Below are positions 59,401 to 64,000 of a stretch of DNA of 64,000 nt, in pieces. Made by a program: the position numbers and the translations under genes. Under the pieces are notes generated by a model, which saw only the letters and a list, made by a program, of their open reading frames with translations, had not been told where the DNA came from and did no database searches. Source of the DNA: Pyrocephalus nanus (lineage: Eukaryota; Chordata; Aves; Passeriformes; Tyrannidae); assembly GCA_038380795.1 (NCBI GenBank), contig CM076276.1, positions 14,522,001 through 14,586,000 of the forward strand. The letters run 5' to 3'. Numbering within the stretch: position 1 is the first letter of the stretch; each line of letters starts with the position of its first letter.

Positions 59401-59589
59401 GAATCAGAGCCCACCTCACACCAAACTTGCAAGATTAAAATTAGGAGCTGAACCAAGATCTGGAGGCCACAAAGTCGACACCAAAACCACTGCTTGGAGT
59501 CATCCCTTCCCCTTCAGTTCCCCCTGTTTTTTTGTGTGGGCATGGATGTCATTAAGTGAAATGTGTTTGCAAAAACAAGAATCCCTTCT

Positions 59590-59800
59590 GCAAGGCACAT
59601 TTACCCGTTCCCCGGAGCGCCAGCGCTGCCGAACGCCGGGGAAATAAAATTAGTGGTGATTCTTTGGAAATTAGAAAACAAATCAGTCATTAGCCTAATG
59701 GAAAGCTCTTTTCGGTCCCACGGGTGCGCTCTGCACGCCCTCCTAAAGTGGTTTCTTTGGGGGTTGATGGAAAATTAATAGAAGCCAAGTTGTGCTGTAA
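59590..59800. promoter_or_regulatory. Candidate element with CpG-rich core
   Basis: A short patch dense in CpG (around 59605-59640 and 59715-59740) is embedded in AT-rich homeodomain-like words such as AAAATTAGTGGTGATT. It lies about 1.8 kb beyond the SSTR5 3' end. Function is inference. Confidence 0.28.
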
Positions 59801-60074
59801 ATCAAGAGAGGAATTGGAAAGGAATTCGGAGGCTTCCCAGTTTTCTGCCTCCTGGTGCCGTCCTTGCTTGCAAGGAGTTAATCCTCAGTGCTTCCTCAAG
59901 CTTTGAAATCAAGGCAAAGAGGATCCCTGGGTTGATCAGCACATGGGTTGTGCTTTTCATCTTCCCTTGGGTCTTCCTGGTGGTCACTCATGGCCAGAGC
60001 ATCCAAACCCAGGTGATTGGCAAAGGATGGCCCTTCCACAGCTTCTGGAGTGCCAGGGTGTCCCCACTGAAACA

Positions 60075-60131
60075 GGGGAGGATTCCTTCCTAATCTCCCA
60101 TCCAAATCTCTCCTTTTTCAGTTTAAAAGAG
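60075..60131 (-). mobile_element. Short CR1 fragment
   Basis: GGATTCCTTCCTAATCTCCC and TCCAAATCTCTCCTTTTTCA match an internal block of CR1 in antisense. Confidence 0.6.
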
Positions 60132-61483
60132 CTCAGCTGCTCCAGAGGATCAGGCTGGTACAGGTGGTCAATGCCACAGATTTACTCAGCAACTTGAATC
60201 CTCCATCCCTGTGCTCTGCAGAGCAAGTCCCCAGCACTGCATCCATGGGGCATTAATTAGTAATTACTGCCACTTCCCAAACGAGCTGGGAGCTAAAATG
60301 GGTTTTTCTAATCCTGTCAGTGGAGAAGAACTTGTGGCAAATCAACTGCAGGCAGAGGGAGCTGGCAGGGAGGACATCAAGGCCTGCACTAATTACTCCA
60401 TTTGTCCCAAGGACTGATAAGAAGTTGATTTATGCCTGGAACAGGCTGATAATTCCAGAAATAATAGATAGTGTGTGACTTAATTAATCAGAGTAGACCT
60501 GGCTGTGGTGGGATTCGGAGTGAGCAGCCCTGGTGTAGGGCAGGAGTAGGGAAGGTGGGCACAGCCCACAACTTTGAGTAACCCAAGAGTAGCTACCAAT
60601 GATCCAAAGCCAGGGCCAGGCTCTGGGCACATCCTGCAGTTGTGCCTCGTTGTATCAGATGAGTTCTTGTGTTTGGGGAGTGTGAGTGTGGCAGGAAGAG
60701 AATCCCTGAGTCATTAAAGGGCTGGCAAAGCCCTCTGAAACCAAAACCTTTGAGCAAACCCCACCCCGTCAACTCAACCACAGTCAGGAGGGGGTTGAAC
60801 TTGTTTTAATTTCTGAAAACACAGTTGATACTCACGTCCAGACTGACATTCAGAACCAATAAATACACACAACAGCTCCCCAGGACTTCACAATGATCAG
60901 CACTTACAGAACAACAGAGTGGCTACATCACGTTTTCTATGGATGCACTTTGGGTTGGAGTGTGAAGACATCATGAAGACACTGAATCCTTTCAGAAAGG
61001 TCTTCCTAATCCTGGTTTCCTTTTTCCCCTCATTCTTGCCGTGTTTGGAGGATTCCTGGGCACCATGAATCTCTTGGATGGGTTGATGACAGTGAACCAA
61101 CACAGCAGGACCACCCAGCACATTCCAGCCACGGCTCAAGAGCAGCTTCAAGGTCAGTGCTGGGGCCTTTTGTGTGGGAAACTCTGAAGGAACAGCAATT
61201 TTTCTCGTAAGAGATCCCCCTGAAGGATTCCAGAGACACTGTCTGAGCTGTTTTCTGCTCTGAGCTGCTCCCAGCAGTGCAAAGCAGCCATAAGGTAGCA
61301 AAAACTGCTCTCGGGGGGTTTTGCATCGTTAGGGCAGTGCAGAGCCTGGAAATCAGTTCTCCAGAGGACCCCAAAGTGGTCCCCACGTGACCCAGCTCAC
61401 CACGAGAGCTCGGCCAGAGCCCAGTGCAGCCCCTGCCACTCGGAGCTGGGGGAGGGAGGGGAGTGAGGCCATTCCCATGTACA

Positions 61484-61489
61484 TTTATT
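61484..61489 (-). terminator. SSTR5: SSTR5 candidate poly(A) signal
   Basis: AATAAA on the minus strand lies about 117 nt after the SSTR5 stop codon. It is the nearest canonical signal. Longer 3' UTRs cannot be excluded. Confidence 0.5.
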
Positions 61490-61605
61490 TCAGCCCGTGG
61501 GTCTCCACAGTTTTACCTTTGCCACGAATCCATCTCTCCTTGAGCCCCCCCCCACCCCCGAAGTTCTCCAGCTCTACCAGCCCTTTGCAGTGCCAACCCC
61601 TGCCC

Positions 61606-62718
61606 TCAGACCTTGCTGGTCTGCATGTGGCCGTTGAATTCCACGTTCCTCTGGGTCAGCATGGACTCCTGCAGGCGGCTGCTGTTCTCCTGCCTGTGTT
61701 CCACAGGCTCCCCGTCCTCCACGCCGTTGCCCTTCCGGAGGCAAAGGACCTTCTGAAAGCTCTGCTTGAAGTTGTCAGAGAGGAAGCCATACAGGATGGG
61801 GTTGGCACAGCTGTTTGCATAGGACAGGACCACCATAAAGAAGTACAAGCCCACCAGCACGGGGTCTGCCGGCAGGATGAATATCAAGTTGACGATGTTC
61901 ATGGTGTAGAACGGGAGCCAGCAGAGCACGAAGACCACCACGATGATCACCACCATCCTGGTCACCTTCCTCTCCGACCTCCTGCGCCTCGTGGACCCCA
62001 CCCGGATCCCCGACGACTTGACCTTAATGACAATCAGCAAATAGCACAGGCAGATCACCAGGAGGGGCCCGAAAAAGCCCAGGACCGAGGTGTAGATGAT
62101 GAAAGCCGCCGACCAGATGCTCACGGGCTCCGGCCAGTTCATGTTGCAGGTCTGGAAGTCCTCCTGCACGTCCGAGAAGATGATGACTGGAAGCACCACC
62201 AGGAAGGAGAATGTCCACACAGTCACGCTGATGAGCTTGGCCACCCTGGGTCGCCTCCACTTGGTGGATTTGATGGGATGAACCACGGCCAGGTACCGGT
62301 CCATGCTCATCACCGTCAGGCAGAAGATGCTGGTGAACTGGTTGATGCCGTCCACGGTCATGACCAGCCTGCACAGGAAGGAGCCGAATGGCCAGTAGGA
62401 GATGGCGTTTTGGGTGGCCAGGAAGGGCAGGCCCAGCATGAAGAGCACGTCGGCCACGGCCAGGTTGAGGATGTAGATGTTGGTGACCGTTTTCATCTTG
62501 GCGTGGCGCAGCACCACGTAAATGACCAGCGTGTTCCCGCTGAGCCCCACGGCGCACACCAGCAGGTAGCAGATGGGAATGAGCACCTTGTGGATGTACT
62601 TGAAGGAGGGCTGCTCCGGGAGCGTCCCGTTCTCCGTCAGGTTTGCCAGCAGGGAGGAGTTCCCGGCGCTGGGCCCGCCCTCCGAGCCGAAGGTGTTGGA
62701 AAAGTACAAAGGATCCAT
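61606..62718 (-). CDS. SSTR5: Somatostatin receptor type 5, single coding exon, 370 aa
   Basis: SSTR5 is a class A G-protein-coupled receptor for somatostatin-14/28 and cortistatin. It acts through Gi/o at the plasma membrane to inhibit hormone secretion. The protein has N-glycosylation sites at N20, N26 and N30, and seven hydrophobic helices. Asp123 in helix 3 (TVDGIN) is the expected ligand-contact residue. A C116-C191 disulfide is likely. DRY lies at 140-142, CWLPF at 266-270, and the somatostatin-receptor signature [13 protein letters not shown] at 300-312. Cys326 is a likely palmitoylation site and the tail ends in QTSKV, a PDZ ligand. TTDNLQ-type alternatives are absent. LATQNA, WPEPV, SDVQE and VLCLRKG point to SSTR5 rather than SSTR2 or SSTR3. 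The intronless coding exon is normal for this family. The start at 62718 gives the expected MDPL-like N-terminus. Confidence 0.97.
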   Translation of the reverse strand: MDPLYFSNTFGSEGGPSAGNSSLLANLTENGTLPEQPSFKYIHKVLIPICYLLVCAVGLSGNTLVIYVVLRHAKMKTVTNIYILNLAVADVLFMLGLPFLATQNAISYWPFGSFLCRLVMTVDGINQFTSIFCLTVMSMDRYLAVVHPIKSTKWRRPRVAKLISVTVWTFSFLVVLPVIIFSDVQEDFQTCNMNWPEPVSIWSAAFIIYTSVLGFFGPLLVICLCYLLIVIKVKSSGIRVGSTRRRRSERKVTRMVVIIVVVFVLCWLPFYTMNIVNLIFILPADPVLVGLYFFMVVLSYANSCANPILYGFLSDNFKQSFQKVLCLRKGNGVEDGEPVEHRQENSSRLQESMLTQRNVEFNGHMQTSKV

Positions 62719-62787
62719 AACTTCTGGTCCTTGGATTTTTTTTACTTTTGAGGCTAAAGGAGGTTAAGCTTCATGGGCATCTTGTTC
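62719..62787 (-). other. SSTR5: Putative SSTR5 5' UTR segment after a splice acceptor
   Basis: On the minus strand a purine-poor tract followed by TTCTTTCCAG ends just before 62787, about 70 nt upstream of the ATG. This resembles the acceptor of a 5' UTR intron, as is common in genes with a single coding exon. It cannot be confirmed from sequence alone. Confidence 0.4.
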
Positions 62788-62929
62788 CTGGAAAGAAGAT
62801 TTTCAAGAGGAAGAGAAAGAGAGAAGGAGTGAATTTGCAGTTTTACACATCATTGAATTTCCTCTCCAGGCTCAGGGCTGTCCATGCTATAGGACAAGGA
62901 AGAGTGGATTTAAACTGCAAGGGGAGAAG

Positions 62930-63148
62930 TTTAGATTAGATATGGAGAAGGAATTCTTGGCTTTGAGGGTGGGCAGGCCCTGGCACAGGTTGCCCAGAGA
63001 AGCTGTGGCTGCCCCTGGATCCCTGGAAGTGTCCAAGGCCAGTTTGGATCAGCCTGGGCTGGTGGAAGGTGTCCCTGCCCATGGCAGGGGGTGGCACTGG
63101 ATGATCTTTAAAGTCCCTTCCCCCCCAAACCTTTCTGAGATTCTGTGA
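62930..63148 (+). mobile_element. CR1 3' fragment upstream of SSTR5
   Basis: It runs in sense on the plus strand from ATTAGATATGGAGAAGG through GTTGCCCAGAGAAGCTGTGG and GTGTCCCTGCCCATGGCAGG to GATTCTGTGA. It lies about 210 bp upstream of the SSTR5 ATG and points the opposite way to that gene. Confidence 0.92.
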
Positions 63149-64000
63149 AGTCCACAAGGCCATCTTTACCCCTGATTTTCTGTCTGAACACTGGCAGAGA
63201 AATGGTTTGAGTAGAATTCTGAAGGACTCTGAAGAGCACACACAGGTCCTGCTGAGAGCAGAGCCCTGGGCTGGTGCTGAGAGGATGGTGGGGAGGTGGG
63301 GAACTAAACCCTCCATGACAATGACAAAACCCCAGGGGGAAAGTCAATGAACTCCAAGATGGGAAGGAGTGATGTCTGAGATCAGGATACACAGACAGGC
63401 TGAAATGGAGAGGAACATCCTCCTTCTTTTCCATCTTTCCAGACTGTTCCTCTCTTAGTGTTTCCAATCCCTCTCCTCTCACCTGAACTGTACTTTGTGC
63501 CCGAGAAACACCTTTAATCCACAAGAAATCCAGGCTGCAGTGGGCACTGCAGGACACAGCTGAGCAGATGGGATGAGAGGAGAAGTTTTAATAGACACTC
63601 TGGAAGAGGCTGAGAATTTCCAACGCCCCGTTTCTTGATTCACAGGAATATTTTTTCATCTTTTTGTCCAAGTAGGTGTTTGTAAAGCCTTCCTCCAGAG
63701 AAACTTGAAAGCATTTGCTCTAAAAAAAAACCTTGCAGATTTAAAACACACAAGGTCTCTCTCTCCCTCAAGTCTCACAACAAACCTCGGGGAAGGTGCT
63801 CAAGCAGGTTGTGCTTGGTGACATCAGCTGATGGGCAGATTTCCATCACAATCTGGGGGCAGGAATCTGGATTCCCACCCCCACCCCCCACCCCACCCCC
63901 ATCCCACGCTGCATCCAGGCCTTCCAAACCCAAGCAAAATTGTGCATCACTGCAGCACGAGAAACTTCTCGTCTGCAGGAGGGATCCAAAACACCTCCAC
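63149..64000. other. SSTR5: SSTR5 upstream flank to window end
   Basis: No coding exon is visible. It should include or approach the SSTR5 promoter or first intron. It has a C-run cluster at 63874-63905 that is G-rich on the SSTR5 sense strand. Confidence 0.5.

Larger units (their letters stand above)
49100..61480. other. Region between C1QTNF8 and SSTR5
   Basis: About 12 kb have no supported coding exon. They hold CR1 pieces, long poly(A) and poly(C) runs, a dispersed duplicate pair and small CpG-richer patches near 51.92, 53.0 and 59.6 kb. Confidence 0.6.

Noticed and set aside
62128..62145. C1QTNF6-like or SSTR2/SSTR3 alternatives for the two right-hand genes
   Set aside because: Motifs specific to SSTR5 (WPEPV, VLCLRKG) and the gene neighbourhood favour SSTR5 and C1QTNF8. 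Only a phylogeny could fully exclude the paralogues of the C1q gene.
61387..62751. 454-aa open frame on the plus strand across SSTR5
   Set aside because: It is the antisense shadow of the GC-rich SSTR5 coding exon. The protein is rich in H, Q and E with no domain, while the minus strand encodes a complete receptor.
1..64000. CRISPR arrays, tRNA or rRNA genes, bacterial operons, integrated viral genes
   Set aside because: None is visible. The tandem repeats lack repeat-spacer structure, no tRNA-like fold with A and B boxes was seen, and no viral coding motif was recognised. A tRNA or profile search would be needed to exclude small RNA genes fully.

Overview
This window looks like nuclear DNA from a bird, most likely a songbird. 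The evidence is intron-split vertebrate genes, about two dozen fragments of the CR1 LINE that is typical of birds and reptiles, and long gene-poor stretches broken by CpG-rich promoters. Nothing bacterial, plasmid or viral is visible. The gene content (TEKT4, C1QTNF8, SSTR5) fits the block that corresponds to human 16p13.3. In birds I would expect it on a microchromosome such as chicken chromosome 14, but that is inference.

Layout. Bases 1-22,600 contain no gene that I can support. They hold CR1 pieces, a 34-bp minisatellite (9.8-10.3 kb), a perfect 37-bp inverted repeat followed by a 16-bp minisatellite (19.6-19.95 kb), and several AT-rich non-repetitive blocks that may be conserved regulatory DNA. 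TEKT4 (plus strand, six coding exons, 23,164-30,266) starts in a CpG island with two perfect RFX X-boxes and three CCAAT motifs. From 30.4 to 41 kb there is only CR1 debris and unique noncoding sequence. C1QTNF8 (plus strand, two coding exons, 47,007-48,430) is followed by a roughly 280-bp tandem duplication of its 3' flank. From 49.1 to 61.5 kb no gene is visible, but there are small CpG-rich patches. SSTR5 (minus strand, one coding exon, 61,606-62,718) lies near the right end, with a CR1 fragment about 0.2 kb upstream of its ATG.

The three genes do not form one pathway. TEKT4 is a structural protein of cilia and flagella, C1QTNF8 is a secreted collagen/C1q-domain protein, and SSTR5 is a Gi-coupled somatostatin receptor. 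They are together because of ancient synteny. All three coding sequences appear intact: every proposed intron has GT-AG ends, the reading frames join exactly, and predicted lengths (443, 252 and 370 aa) agree with the vertebrate families.

I found no undescribed gene system. The observations most worth checking are the paired X-boxes in the TEKT4 promoter, a 22-bp triplication that copies the TEKT4 exon 4 splice donor, the 37-bp perfect hairpin beside a minisatellite, and the duplicated C1QTNF8 3' flank.
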